Origin: Streptomyces sp. NBC_00250
GTDB lineage: Bacteria; Actinomycetota; Actinomycetes; Streptomycetales; Streptomycetaceae
DNA length: 64,000 nucleotides
Reading direction: 5' to 3'
Assembly (NCBI RefSeq): GCF_036192275.1
Contig: NZ_CP108088.1
Span: 7,612,001-7,676,000 of the forward strand
Every line of letters starts with the position of its first letter. The first letter of the stretch is position 1. Position numbers and translations under genes: made by a program. The notes under the pieces were generated by a model. That model made no database searches. It was not told where the DNA came from and was given only the letters and a program-made list of their open reading frames with translations. Positions 1 through 8,393 of the stretch are shown here, one piece after another.

Positions 1-843
1 AAGCGGACGGCTCTGGTTCTCGGCGCGGGTGGGCTCGTCGGGGCCGCTTGGGAGGCCGGGGTTCTGTGGGGGCTCGCCGAGGCGGGGACCGATCTGGCCG
101 GTGCCGATCTGATCGTCGGCAGTTCCGCGGGTGCGGTGGTCGGGGCGCAGCTCGCCTCCGGGGTTCCCGGCCTGGAGGGGCTGTACGAGCGGCAGCTGAG
201 CGGGGCCGTCCCCGAGCCCGCCGCCCGGCTCGGGATCCTCACGGTGCTGCGGTACGCCGTAGCCGTTCTCAGCTCCCGCACTCCCGAGGCGTACGGGCGC
301 AAGGTCGGCCGGCTCGCCCTCGGCGCCCGTACCGTCGACGAGACGGAGCGTCGGGAGACGGTGGCCCGGCGGCTCGACCCGGTCACCGACTGGCCCGGAC
401 GGCGGCTGCTGATCACCGCCGTCGACGCGGTGAGCGGTGAACTCGTCGCGTACGACGCCGGGAGCGGGGTCCCGCTGACCGATGCCGTCACGGCGAGCTG
501 CGCGATTCCCGGCGTCTGGCCCCCTGCCACGATCGGCGGCCGCCGCTGGATCGACGGCGGCATCCACTCCACGGCCAACGCCCATCTCGCCGACGGGTAC
601 GACCGGGTCGTCGTCGTCGCCCCCAACGGTCAGGGCAACAAGGTCGTGCTCTCCCCGGCCCGGCAGGGCGCCGACCTCGCGGCCCGCGGTGCGCGCGTCG
701 AGGTGATCACCCCCGACGCCGACTCCCGCAGGGCCATCGGCGGCAACTCCCTCGACCCCGCCCACCGCGCCGCCGCGGCCCGCGCCGGCCGCTCCCAGGC
801 CGCCCGCCACGCGGAGGCCGTCGCGGCCGTGTGGACCGGCTGA
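1..843 (+). CDS. Patatin-like phospholipase family protein (5' end cut by window)
   Basis: The frame is already open at base 1, so the start codon and probably only a few residues lie outside the window. Patatin-type lipases are cytosolic or membrane-associated Ser-Asp dyad acyl hydrolases. The oxyanion loop LGAGGLVG is at the very start, the nucleophile pentapeptide GSSAG is about 40 codons in, and the dyad Asp is in WIDGGIH near codon 185. About 280 codons are present, a normal size for the small bacterial subfamily. The substrate is unknown. It is followed by a repeat-rich spacer and a same-strand gene 125 nt away. Confidence 0.85.
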   Translation, partial: KRTALVLGAGGLVGAAWEAGVLWGLAEAGTDLAGADLIVGSSAGAVVGAQLASGVPGLEGLYERQLSGAVPEPAARLGILTVLRYAVAVLSSRTPEAYGRKVGRLALGARTVDETERRETVARRLDPVTDWPGRRLLITAVDAVSGELVAYDAGSGVPLTDAVTASCAIPGVWPPATIGGRRWIDGGIHSTANAHLADGYDRVVVVAPNGQGNKVVLSPARQGADLAARGARVEVITPDADSRRAIGGNSLDPAHRAAAARAGRSQAARHAEAVAAVWTG

Positions 844-857
844 CTCTGCGTGGCGCC

Positions 858-950
858 ATCGCCGGGACCGACCGGCCTTCCGCAGCCCTGCCCGGGACCG
901 ACGGCCTGCAGTAGCCCTGCCCGGCACCGGCTGACCTTCCGTCGCACCGT
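858..950. repeat. Imperfect repeats after the patatin gene stop
   Basis: The spacer after the TGA at 841-843 contains related GC-rich units: gccctgcccgggaccgac near 884 and gccctgcccggcaccggc near 914, about 30 nt apart, plus a partial gccgggaccgacc near 861. No coding role is seen. It is a weaker case of the repeats found after several other stop codons in this window. Confidence 0.45.
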
Positions 951-968
951 CCCCGGCACAATGAGAGC

Positions 969-1814
969 GTGAACGAGCACATTCCCGTCCTCCGCGAGGT
1001 CGACCAGGGCACCGCGCGCCTCATGCCCGATGTGGACCGGGAGCGGGCCTGGCTCCTGACGGTCGACGGTGCACCCCAGTCGTACGTCGACCTCGACGAC
1101 CCGGCGTACCTGGAGTTCGAGTACGCGCGCCGGCTCGCCCATGTCGTCGACGGCGCCGCCGACGACGGCGAACCGCTGGACGTCCTGCACCTGGGCGGCG
1201 GCGCGCTCTCCCTGCCCCGATACGTCGCCGTCACCCGCCCCGGCTCGCGCCGGGACGTGGTCGAGGCGGACCGGGGGCTGCTCGCGCTGGTCGCCGAACA
1301 CCTGCCGCTGCCCGAGGACTCCGGGATCACCGTGCACGGCGCCGACGCCCGGCGCTGGCTGGAGGCGGCCCCCGACGCTTCGGCCGATCTCGTCGTCGGT
1401 GACGTCTTCGGCGGCTCGCGCGTGCCCGCCCACCTCACTTCCGTGGAGTACGCGCGCGAGGTCAGGCGCGTCCTGCGACCCGACGGCGTCTACGCCGCCA
1501 ACCTCGCGGACGGGGCGCCGTTCGCCTTCCTCCGCTCTCAGCTCGCCACCTTCGCCGCCGTCTTCCCCGAGCTCGCGCTGGTCGCCGAACCGGCCGTCCT
1601 GCGCGGCCGGCGCTTCGGGAACGCGGTCCTGGTCGCCTCCGGCCGGGAGATCGACATCGCCCACCTCGCGCGGCGGGCCGCGGCGGACGCCTTCCCCGCG
1701 CGCGTGGAGCACGGGGACACGCTCGACCGGTTCACCGGCGCCGCGGCACCGGTCCTCGACGCCGGCGCCGTGCCCTCACCCGTTCCGCCGGAGGGCGCCT
1801 TCGGCATCGGCTGA
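969..1814 (+). CDS. Spermidine synthase-like SAM-binding protein
   Basis: This 281-residue protein has the Rossmann methyltransferase-like fold of polyamine synthases. The nucleotide-binding glycine loop is in LHLGGGALSLPRYVA (about residues 73-87), an acidic residue ends the following strand (VVEADRG), and VGDVFGG matches the motif IV position. The N-terminal tetramerisation domain of true SpeE is short or absent, and actinobacterial proteins of this type often lack demonstrated aminopropyltransferase activity, so the substrate is open. The start is GTG at 969. The last 39 nt overlap the 3' end of the convergent MFS gene. Confidence 0.75.
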   Translation: MNEHIPVLREVDQGTARLMPDVDRERAWLLTVDGAPQSYVDLDDPAYLEFEYARRLAHVVDGAADDGEPLDVLHLGGGALSLPRYVAVTRPGSRRDVVEADRGLLALVAEHLPLPEDSGITVHGADARRWLEAAPDASADLVVGDVFGGSRVPAHLTSVEYAREVRRVLRPDGVYAANLADGAPFAFLRSQLATFAAVFPELALVAEPAVLRGRRFGNAVLVASGREIDIAHLARRAAADAFPARVEHGDTLDRFTGAAAPVLDAGAVPSPVPPEGAFGIG

Positions 1815-3119
1815 GGCGGGTGCGGCCGGAGCGGGCGCGGCCGACGCCTCAGGGCCCTTGATCTCCTTCGTGTGCGGACGCCGGGTCAGATTCCGCACGT
1901 CCGGTACGAGCAGGACGAGAGCCGTGACCAGCACCATCAGCCCGGCCGCGCCCCACAGCGCCGCACTCCGGCCGAACGCGGTCTCCGCCGGGCCCGCGAG
2001 CGCCGTCGTCAGCGGCAGCAGGGCCGTCGAGCCGAACCAGTCGTAGGCCGAGACCCGGGACAGCTTCTCCTCCGGGATCTCCTGGTGCAGGGCCGTCATC
2101 CACGAGACGCCGAAGACCTCGATGGCCACGCCGCTCACGAACATCGCGGCCGTGAGCCCCACCGCGTCGAGCGGCACGGCCAGCGCCGCCGAGGGCAGCG
2201 CGATGGGGAAGACGCCGAGCGTTCCGATGAACAGCAGCCGGCGCGGCTTCCACCGGGCCATCAGGACGGCGCCCCCGAGCGTCCCCACGCCGTACGCGGC
2301 CAGCGCGATGCCCCAGGGGCGCGCGCCGCCCAGTTCGGCCTTGGCGACCAGTGGTCCGTACACCGACTCGACCGCCCCGATCAGTCCCACCACCACGGAG
2401 AACTGGGCGACGATCGACCAGAGCCACGGCCGGCCGATGAACTCGTGCCAGCCCTCCCGCAGATCGGCGAAGAGACCGCCGCTGGGAGCGCGCTCGGGGA
2501 TGCCGCTCACGTCCAGGAACGCGCGCAGTCCGCCCGCGACGGCGAAGGCGATCGCGTCGATCAGGAGGACCCAGCCGGGGCCGACGAAGGCGACGAGCGC
2601 ACCGCCGAGCGCCGCGCCGCCGATGGACGCGCCGTGCATGGCCATCCGGTAGACGGCGAAGGCGCGGCTCGCCTGCTCCCCCGTGACGCTGGACATCAGC
2701 ATGCCCTCGGCCGCCGGGTTGAAGAAGGCCTGGCCGGTTCCGCAGAGGCCCGTGAGGACCATCATCTGCCAGATCTGGGCCTCACCGGAGAGCACGAGGG
2801 CGGCGAAGACGGCCTGGGAGAGGCAGTTGAGGGTGTTGGCGGCGACCATGACCCGGTGCCGGGGCACCCGGTCGGCGACCGCGCCGCCGATCAGCAGGAA
2901 GAGGACCAGCGGCAGGAAGCGTGCCATCGCCACGAGTCCCACGTCGCCCGCGTCGCCCTTGGCCTCGAACACCGCCCAGGTCGTGGCGATCAGCGCGCCG
3001 TGCGTGCCGAGGTTGGTCACGATGGTGGCGGCGGTGAGGAGGACGTAGTTGCGTCCGGCCCACTCGGGTCGGCGGGAGCCGAAGGGGGGTCGGCGCGGGG
3101 AGGCGGCGGGATTGTTCAC
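1776..3119 (-). CDS. MFS transporter, probable drug or siderophore exporter
   Basis: A hydrophobic protein of about 447 residues with the repeated helix pattern of the major facilitator superfamily (about 12 membrane segments). It resembles the EntS/MFS_3 group: NYVLLTAATIVTNLG opens helix 1 and GGAVADRVPRHRVMVAANTL is the loop 2-3 signature with its acidic and arginine residues. I chose GTG at 3119 (MNNPAASPRR); an in-frame TTG at 3155 would add 12 polar residues. The cytoplasmic tail is Ala/Pro-rich, and its coding end overlaps the convergent spermidine-synthase-like gene by 39 nt. The substrate cannot be inferred. Confidence 0.85.
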   Translation of the reverse strand: MNNPAASPRRPPFGSRRPEWAGRNYVLLTAATIVTNLGTHGALIATTWAVFEAKGDAGDVGLVAMARFLPLVLFLLIGGAVADRVPRHRVMVAANTLNCLSQAVFAALVLSGEAQIWQMMVLTGLCGTGQAFFNPAAEGMLMSSVTGEQASRAFAVYRMAMHGASIGGAALGGALVAFVGPGWVLLIDAIAFAVAGGLRAFLDVSGIPERAPSGGLFADLREGWHEFIGRPWLWSIVAQFSVVVGLIGAVESVYGPLVAKAELGGARPWGIALAAYGVGTLGGAVLMARWKPRRLLFIGTLGVFPIALPSAALAVPLDAVGLTAAMFVSGVAIEVFGVSWMTALHQEIPEEKLSRVSAYDWFGSTALLPLTTALAGPAETAFGRSAALWGAAGLMVLVTALVLLVPDVRNLTRRPHTKEIKGPEASAAPAPAAPASADAEGALRRNG

Positions 3120-3225
3120 CCCGGGACTATCCCTGGCGGGCCGCTCGGATGCCAAACCGATATTCGGACGGAGAGGCCCGGGGCTCGGGTGGGCGCGCGG
3201 GCGGGCAAGCCGGTGGCCGGACGGG

Positions 3226-3266
3226 CCGGGCCCCGGCGCGTGGTTCGTCCACGCGCCGGGGCCCGG
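3226..3266 (-). terminator. Strong hairpin terminator downstream of the Pro/Gln-rich protein gene
   Basis: A perfect 17-bp inverted repeat (ccgggccccggcgcgtg at 3226-3242 and its complement at 3250-3266) with a 7-nt loop. It lies 22 nt after the stop of the minus-strand gene ending at 3288 and before the MFS gene. There is no U-tract, as is usual for Streptomyces terminators. Confidence 0.8.
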
Positions 3267-3287
3267 TCGGTCGGGGCAGTCGGACGG

Positions 3288-4463
3288 TCAGGAGGCCGGC
3301 GCGAGGCGGACCGTCGAGAGGATCTGCTTGATGGTGGCGTCCGGCAGTTCGTCCTTGACGCCGTCGGCCCCGTAGAGCACCCAGGTCGTGAAGTCGCCCT
3401 TGGCGTTCTTGAAGGTGAAGGCGATCGACTTGCCGTCCGACTCGCACTTGTTGCGCTTCTTCACACCAGGCGCCGTAGCGGTCGCCATGTGGCCGGTGAG
3501 ACCCGACTTCGTCTTGTACGCCACGGGCTTGGTGATCTTGATGGTGCTCTGCGGCATGTGCTGGGCGTAGCCGCCCCACACCCACGTACCGGCCTCGCTC
3601 CGCGCGGCCTCCGAGGTGTTCTTGGCGCCCTGGCCGCCCTTGGTGCCGGCGGTGCTCAGGCCCCAGGTCTCGTTGGTGCCGTTCTTGTCGGTGTCGTACG
3701 TGCACCACTCGCTCTTGAGGCGCGTCGGCGACGACATGGTGACGAGCGGGCTGCCGTCGTTCTTCTTCTCGTCCTCGAAGAAGGTGATCATTCCCGGCTT
3801 CAGGACCTCCCACTCCGGCGGTACGTCGAAGAGGGTGCCGTACTTCGGGTTGTAGACGACCTTCCAGCCGGGGATCGTCGGCTGCTGGGCGGCGCCGTCG
3901 CGCGGGTTGTCGATCCCGGACGGGCTGTCGCTCGGGTCCGTCGAGGGGATCGTCGACGGGTCGGTGGAAGGGTCCACCGGAGCGGAGGTCACGGGCGGCT
4001 TCGGGTCGTCGGCGACCTGCTTCTTGTCGTCGTCCTTGCCGAGCACCAGGAAGCCGGTGACGCCGGCCGCGACGACCACGGCGGTCGCGGCGACGATCGC
4101 CACGAGCGTCGTCTGCTTCTTCTTCCCGTCGTCGGGGCCGCCGGGCTGACCCGGTCCGGGCACCGCGTACTGCTGCGCCACGGTCGGCTGCTGGTACGGG
4201 TTCGACTGGCCGTAACCCGGCTGCTGTCCGTACCCCTGCTGCGGGTATCCGGGCGGCGCGGGCGGCTGCTGTCCGTAGCCGGGCTGCGTCGGCTGCTGCT
4301 GCGGGTAGCCGGGCTGTGTCGGCGGCTGCTGCGGATACCCGGGCTGGGCAGGCGGCTGCTGATACGGGTTCGGCTGCTGCTGGTACCCCGACTGCTGGTA
4401 GGGGTTCTGATTCTGGTCCTGCGGGTTCTGCTCGCCCCCGGGCGGCTGCTGTCCTGGCCACAT
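3288..4463 (-). CDS. Membrane-anchored protein with Pro/Gln/Gly/Tyr-rich N-terminus
   Basis: The 391-residue protein has three parts. Residues 1-110 are low complexity with recurring QPGYPQQ, QPGYGQQ and NPYQQ motifs. A single transmembrane helix spans about 118-141 (LVAIVAATAVVVAAGVTGFLVL), preceded by KKK, giving an N-in, C-out topology. An acidic Ser/Thr/Pro linker leads to a soluble domain of about 200 residues carrying two cysteines (EWCTYD and NKCESD) that could form a disulfide. This layout is common in Streptomyces secreted-side proteins of unknown function; the C-terminal domain matches no enzyme I recognise. The ATG at 4463 follows a -10-like TATGGT by 8 nt, suggesting leaderless mRNA. 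Confidence 0.8.
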   Translation of the reverse strand: MWPGQQPPGGEQNPQDQNQNPYQQSGYQQQPNPYQQPPAQPGYPQQPPTQPGYPQQQPTQPGYGQQPPAPPGYPQQGYGQQPGYGQSNPYQQPTVAQQYAVPGPGQPGGPDDGKKKQTTLVAIVAATAVVVAAGVTGFLVLGKDDDKKQVADDPKPPVTSAPVDPSTDPSTIPSTDPSDSPSGIDNPRDGAAQQPTIPGWKVVYNPKYGTLFDVPPEWEVLKPGMITFFEDEKKNDGSPLVTMSSPTRLKSEWCTYDTDKNGTNETWGLSTAGTKGGQGAKNTSEAARSEAGTWVWGGYAQHMPQSTIKITKPVAYKTKSGLTGHMATATAPGVKKRNKCESDGKSIAFTFKNAKGDFTTWVLYGADGVKDELPDATIKQILSTVRLAPAS

Positions 4464-4471
4464 GGCCAGTA

Positions 4472-4477
4472 ACCATA
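4472..4477 (-). promoter_or_regulatory. -10 hexamer TATGGT, leaderless promoter
   Basis: TATGGT on the minus strand ends 8 nt before the ATG at 4463. No ribosome binding site fits between them, so transcription probably starts at or beside the start codon. Confidence 0.5.
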
Positions 4478-4556
4478 GAGGTGCGGAGGCGGCTCGACCA
4501 CGTCCGCCCCCGGACGTGGTGCGCGGGAGGGTATGGCCAAGGCTGCTACTCGTGGG

Positions 4557-4562
4557 TAACAT
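4557..4562 (+). promoter_or_regulatory. -10 hexamer TAACAT, leaderless promoter
   Basis: TAACAT lies 8 nt before the ATG at 4571 in the 107-nt divergent spacer. No Shine-Dalgarno sequence is seen before that ATG. Confidence 0.5.
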
Positions 4563-4570
4563 CACGGTCC

Positions 4571-5023
4571 ATGAGCGCAGACCAGATGACCGTCGGCGAG
4601 ATGCTCGCCGCGACGGTCCCCATGGCCGGAACCCTGAACCTCGAGTTCCTGGAGACCACCGCCGAGCGCGCCGTCGTGCGCCTGCCGGATCAGCCCGCCT
4701 ACCACAACCACGTCGGCGGCCCGCACGCCGGAGCGATGTTCACGCTCGCCGAGTCCGCCAGCGGCGCCATCGTGCTCGCCGCCTTCGGGGACCAGCTGAG
4801 CCGCGCCGTACCGCTCGCCGTCAAGGCCGAGATCGGCTACAAGAAGCTCGCCATGGGCATCGTCACGGCCACCGCCACCCTGGGCCGCCCGGCCGCCGAG
4901 GTCGTCGCCGAACTCGACGCGGGGGAGCGCCCGGAGTTCCCGGTGCGGATCGAGATCACCCGTGAGGACGGCGCCGTGACCGGCGAGATGACCGTCGTCT
5001 GGACCCTGCGCCCGAACGCCTGA
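4571..5023 (+). CDS. PaaI/DUF4442-type hotdog-fold thioesterase
   Basis: The 150-residue protein fits a single hotdog domain. The sequence HNHVGGPHAGAMFTLAESASG carries the substrate-loop and helix signature (HxGxxxxLAE-like) of PaaI and DUF4442 proteins, followed by strands typical of the fold. Such proteins hydrolyse small acyl-CoA thioesters in the cytosol; the acyl group here is unknown. The upstream extension of the ORF is only the antisense of the divergent Pro/Gln-rich gene, so ATG at 4571 is preferred and is supported by TAACAT 8 nt upstream. Confidence 0.8.
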   Translation: MSADQMTVGEMLAATVPMAGTLNLEFLETTAERAVVRLPDQPAYHNHVGGPHAGAMFTLAESASGAIVLAAFGDQLSRAVPLAVKAEIGYKKLAMGIVTATATLGRPAAEVVAELDAGERPEFPVRIEITREDGAVTGEMTVVWTLRPNA

Positions 5024-5133
5024 CCCGCACGCCCGACCTCGGACGTCGCGAGCCGCCCCCCGTATCCCGTCCCGGGTGCGGGGGCGGCCGCGTTCCGGGC
5101 GGCCGACGGCGGAGGGCGTACCCCCTGACCGGG

Positions 5134-5139
5134 TAGGCT
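5134..5139 (+). promoter_or_regulatory. -10 hexamer TAGGCT upstream of the dedA-like gene
   Basis: TAGGCT lies 8 nt before an in-frame GTG at 5148, so either a leaderless form of the DedA protein starts there, 28 residues longer, or this is a 5' UTR promoter for the TTG at 5232, which has its own GGGAGGAAG ribosome site. Confidence 0.45.
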
Positions 5140-5231
5140 GCCCCGGCGTGCCCGCCGCGGTGCACGCCGGCGCCACGGCCCCCGACCACGGGCCCGGCGC
5201 GGCAGAGCAGTCGAAACGGGAGGAAGCCGCG

Positions 5232-5885
5232 TTGCACGTCCAGGAGTGGCTGGAGACGATCCCCGCGGTCGCCGTCTACGTCCTTGTCGCGGTGGTGATC
5301 GGGCTGGAGAGCCTGGGCATCCCGCTGCCCGGCGAGATCGTGCTCGTGAGTTCCGCGCTGCTCGCCTCGCAGCACGGTGACATCAATCCGTACGTGCTCG
5401 GCGCCTGCGCCACCGCCGGTGCGATCATCGGTGACTCGATCGGCTACGCGATCGGCCGCAAGGGCGGCCGGCCGTTGCTCGCCTGGCTGGGGAAGAAGTT
5501 CCCCAAGCACTTCAGCGAGGCCAACATCGGGCTCGCCGAGCGCTCCTTCGAGAAGTGGGGCATGTGGGCGGTCTTCTTCGGCCGCTTCATCGCCCTGCTC
5601 CGCATCTTCGCCGGGCCGCTCGCGGGCGTGCTGCACATGCCGTACTGGAAGTTCCTCGTCGCCAACGTCTTCGGCGGCATCCTGTGGGCCGGCGGCACGA
5701 CGGCCGTCATCTACTCGGTCGGCATCGTCGCCGAGGCCTGGCTCAAGCGCTTCTCGTGGCTGGGGCTCGTCCTCGCCGTGCTGATCGGCGTGGCCTCGAT
5801 GCTGATCATCAAGAACCGCGCGAAGAAGGCGGCGGCGGAGCGGTCCGACGCCCCCGAGGCGGAGCCGGTCGCGGTCGCGGACTGA
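5232..5885 (+). CDS. DedA family (SNARE-associated / VTT domain) membrane protein
   Basis: A 217-residue integral membrane protein of the DedA family, implicated in undecaprenyl-phosphate and phospholipid recycling at the inner membrane. Visible hallmarks are the N-terminal helix with ESLGIPLPGEIVL, the G-rich GDSIGYAIGRKGG segment, and FFGRFIALLRIFAGPLAGVLHM, whose FxRF...R..xG motif is the family signature. Four to five hydrophobic helices are apparent. The TTG at 5232 is preceded by GGGAGGAAG; a GTG at 5148 is the alternative. The C-terminus is charged (KNRAKKAAAERSD). A perfect 50-bp palindrome lies just beyond the stop. Confidence 0.88.
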   Translation: MHVQEWLETIPAVAVYVLVAVVIGLESLGIPLPGEIVLVSSALLASQHGDINPYVLGACATAGAIIGDSIGYAIGRKGGRPLLAWLGKKFPKHFSEANIGLAERSFEKWGMWAVFFGRFIALLRIFAGPLAGVLHMPYWKFLVANVFGGILWAGGTTAVIYSVGIVAEAWLKRFSWLGLVLAVLIGVASMLIIKNRAKKAAAERSDAPEAEPVAVAD

Positions 5886-5895
5886 CCACGGGAAG

Positions 5896-5945
5896 CACGT
5901 GGAGGAGGGCGGTACCCGTCGACGGGTACCGCCCTCCTCCACGTG
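5896..5945. terminator. Perfect 50-bp palindrome, bidirectional terminator
   Basis: Bases 5896-5920 are exactly the reverse complement of 5921-5945 (25-bp arms, centre gtcgac, no spacer). It sits between the convergent dedA-like gene (stop 5885) and the gamma-carbonic anhydrase gene (stop 5966), so it can end transcripts from both sides. A perfect cruciform this long is rare. Confidence 0.85.
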
Positions 5946-5965
5946 GCCGACCGGGGCCGTTCGAC

Positions 5966-6493
5966 TCAGTCCTCGAACGCCTCGGCGTGGCCCTTGGCGA
6001 GCAGCAGGTACATCTCGGCATTCAGCTGGATGCCCGCCTTCTCCTCCTCGGTCAGCGGACGGCGGACCTTCGCCGGGACGCCCGCGACCAGCGAACCCGG
6101 GGGGATCTCCATCCCCTGCGGTACGAGCGCCTGCGCGGCGACCAGTGAACCGGCACCGATCCGCGCACCGTTGAGGACGGTCGCGCCCATGCCGACGAGC
6201 ACGTCGTCCTCGATGACACAGCCGTGCACGGTGGCGTTGTGGCCGACGGTCACGCGGTCACCGATCGAGACGGGGAAACCGGGGTCGACATGGACGGTGC
6301 AGTTGTCCTGGATGTTGGAGTCCTCGCCGATCGCGATGGGACCGCAGTCCGCGCGCAGCACCGTGTGGTACCAGATGCTGGCGCGGGCGCCGAGCGTCAC
6401 CTCGCCGAGCACCACGGAGGTCGGGGCGGTGAAGGCGGTCGGGTCGATCTGCGGCTCCTTGCCGCCCACACCCTTGATCAACGCCTCTGTCAT
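5966..6493 (-). CDS. Gamma-carbonic anhydrase family protein (left-handed beta helix)
   Basis: The 175-residue protein consists of hexapeptide repeats. Three zinc-ligand histidines are visible in the family arrangement: NCTVHVD, then VGHNATVHG. YrdA/CaiE-type proteins form trimers with zinc at subunit interfaces; many have no proven carbonic anhydrase activity, so the function is tentative. The ATG at 6493 opens MTEALIKGVGG. The gene is divergent from a second left-handed beta-helix protein that begins 131 nt away, so two unrelated hexapeptide-repeat genes share this promoter region. Confidence 0.85.
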   Translation of the reverse strand: MTEALIKGVGGKEPQIDPTAFTAPTSVVLGEVTLGARASIWYHTVLRADCGPIAIGEDSNIQDNCTVHVDPGFPVSIGDRVTVGHNATVHGCVIEDDVLVGMGATVLNGARIGAGSLVAAQALVPQGMEIPPGSLVAGVPAKVRRPLTEEEKAGIQLNAEMYLLLAKGHAEAFED

Positions 6494-6612
6494 GGTTCGC
6501 TCCTGATCGTCAGCCGTCGTGTCACGCCCGGGGGTGCCCCCGGCCGCAGCCTATGCGGTGCTCATGACGGACATCACAGCGCACCGCACTGATCAGGCAC
6601 GACGGTGCCGAC

Positions 6613-6618
6613 TACGGT
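6613..6618 (+). promoter_or_regulatory. -10 hexamer TACGGT, leaderless promoter
   Basis: TACGGT ends 6 nt before the GTG at 6625; no ribosome binding site is possible in the gap. Confidence 0.5.
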
Positions 6619-6624
6619 GTCCGG

Positions 6625-7371
6625 GTGCCCAGGAACAGAAACACGTTCTCGTCCCTTGCCGCCTGGCGGCGCCGGATGCTCAACCGTGCCGTACAGGGCG
6701 GTTGGCGCTGGGTGCAGGAGACCGGCTCCGTCACTGCCGAGCACCCGGGGAAGCTCCGCTTCCGCCGGCTCGGCGCGGGCACCCGGCTGGCCTTCCCGCA
6801 GGGCACGGTCTTCGGCGAGCGGTGGATCGAGATCGGCGAGTGCTGCATCCTCGCCGAGCAGGTCACGCTGACGGCCGGAATGCTGCCGGGCCTGGACCTC
6901 GGGGCGGACACGGTGCTGACGCTCGGCGACGGGGTCGTCCTCGGCCGGGGCAGTCACGTGATCGCCGACGCGAAGGTGAGCATCGGCTCGGACACGTACT
7001 GCGGTCCGTACGTCTACATCACCTCGACCAACCACAGCTACGACGACCCGGACGAGCCGGTCGGCCGCCAGTGGCCCCGCTCGGAACCGGTCTCCATCGG
7101 CCCCGGCTGCTGGCTCGGCACCGGCGCGGTGATCCTCCCCGGCGCCCGGCTCGGCCGGAACGTGGTCGTCGCGGCCGGCGCGGTCGTACGCGGCGAGGTG
7201 CCGGACCATTCTGTGGTCGCCGGCGCCCCGGCCAGGGTCGTACGGAGCTGGGACCCGGAGAAGGGCTGGCAGCCGCCGCTGCGGACCCCCGCCCCGGTCC
7301 CGATCCCGGAGCACGTGACGTCGGAACAGCTCGCGGCGCTCGCCAAGTGGGAGGTCGAGCGGGCGGGCTGA
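6625..7371 (+). CDS. Hexapeptide-repeat acyltransferase (LbH fold)
   Basis: A 248-residue protein. The N-terminal 60 residues are basic and non-repetitive; the centre is a left-handed beta helix with loop TSTNHSYDDPDEPVGRQ, which carries the conserved acceptor-site His of the maltose/galactoside O-acetyltransferase group, then CWLGTGAVILPGARLGRNVVVAAGAVVRGEVPDHSVVAGAPARV. It probably transfers an acetyl or acyl group to a sugar or envelope glycan, but the neighbours give no substrate. The GTG at 6625 fits a leaderless start. Confidence 0.82.
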   Translation: MPRNRNTFSSLAAWRRRMLNRAVQGGWRWVQETGSVTAEHPGKLRFRRLGAGTRLAFPQGTVFGERWIEIGECCILAEQVTLTAGMLPGLDLGADTVLTLGDGVVLGRGSHVIADAKVSIGSDTYCGPYVYITSTNHSYDDPDEPVGRQWPRSEPVSIGPGCWLGTGAVILPGARLGRNVVVAAGAVVRGEVPDHSVVAGAPARVVRSWDPEKGWQPPLRTPAPVPIPEHVTSEQLAALAKWEVERAG

Positions 7372-7431
7372 GCCCCCGCGACCGCCCCGGTGGCCCCCCG
7401 CGACGCCGTGGCCTGTCCGGCGGAGCGGGGT

Positions 7432-8295
7432 CTAGCCGGTCGCGAGCAGGACCGTGCCCACCAGGGCCAGGCCCGCGCCCGCCGCCTGGACGGCGCGCAG
7501 GCGTTCCTTGAGGACGCCGTACGCCGCGAGCGCCGTGACCACCGGGTAGAGGCTGGCGAGGACGGCGGCGACGGTGACCGGGCCCTGCTGGGCCGCGATC
7601 GCGTACGTACCGTTCGCGGCGACGTCGGCGAGGCCGACGAACGCGAGGGCCGGGAGGGCCGCGCGGATCACCTGCGGGCCGCCCTCGGGGAGGGCCCGGC
7701 CGCCCCGCTTCACCGAGGCGTACAGCGCGCCGCCGCCCACCAGGACGTTGGTGACCCGCTGGACGAACAGCGCGAGGAAGAGGCCGGTGACCGTCGTGGA
7801 GGCCTCGGCGATCAGCGCCATCACCGAGCCGAAGCCGAAGGCCGCGACCAGGGTGAGCAGGACGGCCTGGCGCTGGACGGGCGCGCCGCGCAGCTCCGGC
7901 CCGCCGGCGAGGACCACGCCGAGGATCGCCACGCCGATCCCGGCGAACTGCACGAGGCCGGGCCGGTCGCCGACGAGGAGGCCGACCGAGACGGGGACGA
8001 CGACGCCGAGCGAGCCGAGCGGGGAGACCACGCCCATCGGGCCGAGCGCGAGCGCCTTGTAGAAGGCGAGCATGGCCGCCGGGCCGACGACGCCGGCCCC
8101 GACCGCGTACCAGAGCTGCGGCCCCGCCTCGGTCCAGGCGCCGGTCGCGAGGACGATGCCGCCGAGGACGACGACGGCGAGGAGCTGGGAGACCACCACG
8201 ACCGTGAGGGCCGGGATGCGGCGCGTGAGGAGCCCGCCGCCGAAGTCGGCGAGGCCCCACAGAAGGCTGGTGGCCAGGGCGAACAGGGCGGTCAT
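7432..8295 (-). CDS. EamA/DMT-family transporter
   Basis: This 287-residue protein has about ten hydrophobic helices in two homologous halves, as in drug/metabolite (EamA) exporters. The first half ends near ILGVVLAGG and the second near ALVGTVLLATG, both the usual repeat endings. It is divergent from an XRE-cupin regulator across a 104-nt spacer with operator-like inverted repeats, which suggests that the regulator controls efflux of a small metabolite sensed by its cupin domain. The start ATG at 8295 gives MTALFALATSLLWGLADFGGG, typical of the first helix. Confidence 0.87.
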   Translation of the reverse strand: MTALFALATSLLWGLADFGGGLLTRRIPALTVVVVSQLLAVVVLGGIVLATGAWTEAGPQLWYAVGAGVVGPAAMLAFYKALALGPMGVVSPLGSLGVVVPVSVGLLVGDRPGLVQFAGIGVAILGVVLAGGPELRGAPVQRQAVLLTLVAAFGFGSVMALIAEASTTVTGLFLALFVQRVTNVLVGGGALYASVKRGGRALPEGGPQVIRAALPALAFVGLADVAANGTYAIAAQQGPVTVAAVLASLYPVVTALAAYGVLKERLRAVQAAGAGLALVGTVLLATG

Positions 8296-8360
8296 GGGTC
8301 CTCACAGTCACGGACGGCAGTACAGTGCAGTGAACAATCGGGTACACCTCACCGTAGTTC

Positions 8361-8393
8361 AGTTCATTGAACTCTGTCATCCAAAATATTGGA
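8361..8393. promoter_or_regulatory. Candidate operator between DMT exporter and XRE-cupin regulator
   Basis: Two inverted repeats sit side by side: agttca-t-tgaact (8361-8373, perfect 6-bp arms) and tccaa-aata-ttgga (about 8380-8393). Both lie upstream of the GTG at 8400 and are more AT-rich than the surroundings. They probably bind the adjacent XRE protein. If translation began at the alternative TTG at 8367, the first repeat would be coding, which is one reason to prefer 8400. Confidence 0.5.

Noticed and set aside
1872..4472. An 866-codon plus-strand open frame
   Set aside because: Antisense to the MFS and Pro/Gln-rich genes; its sequence is Arg/Gly/His-rich with no fold.
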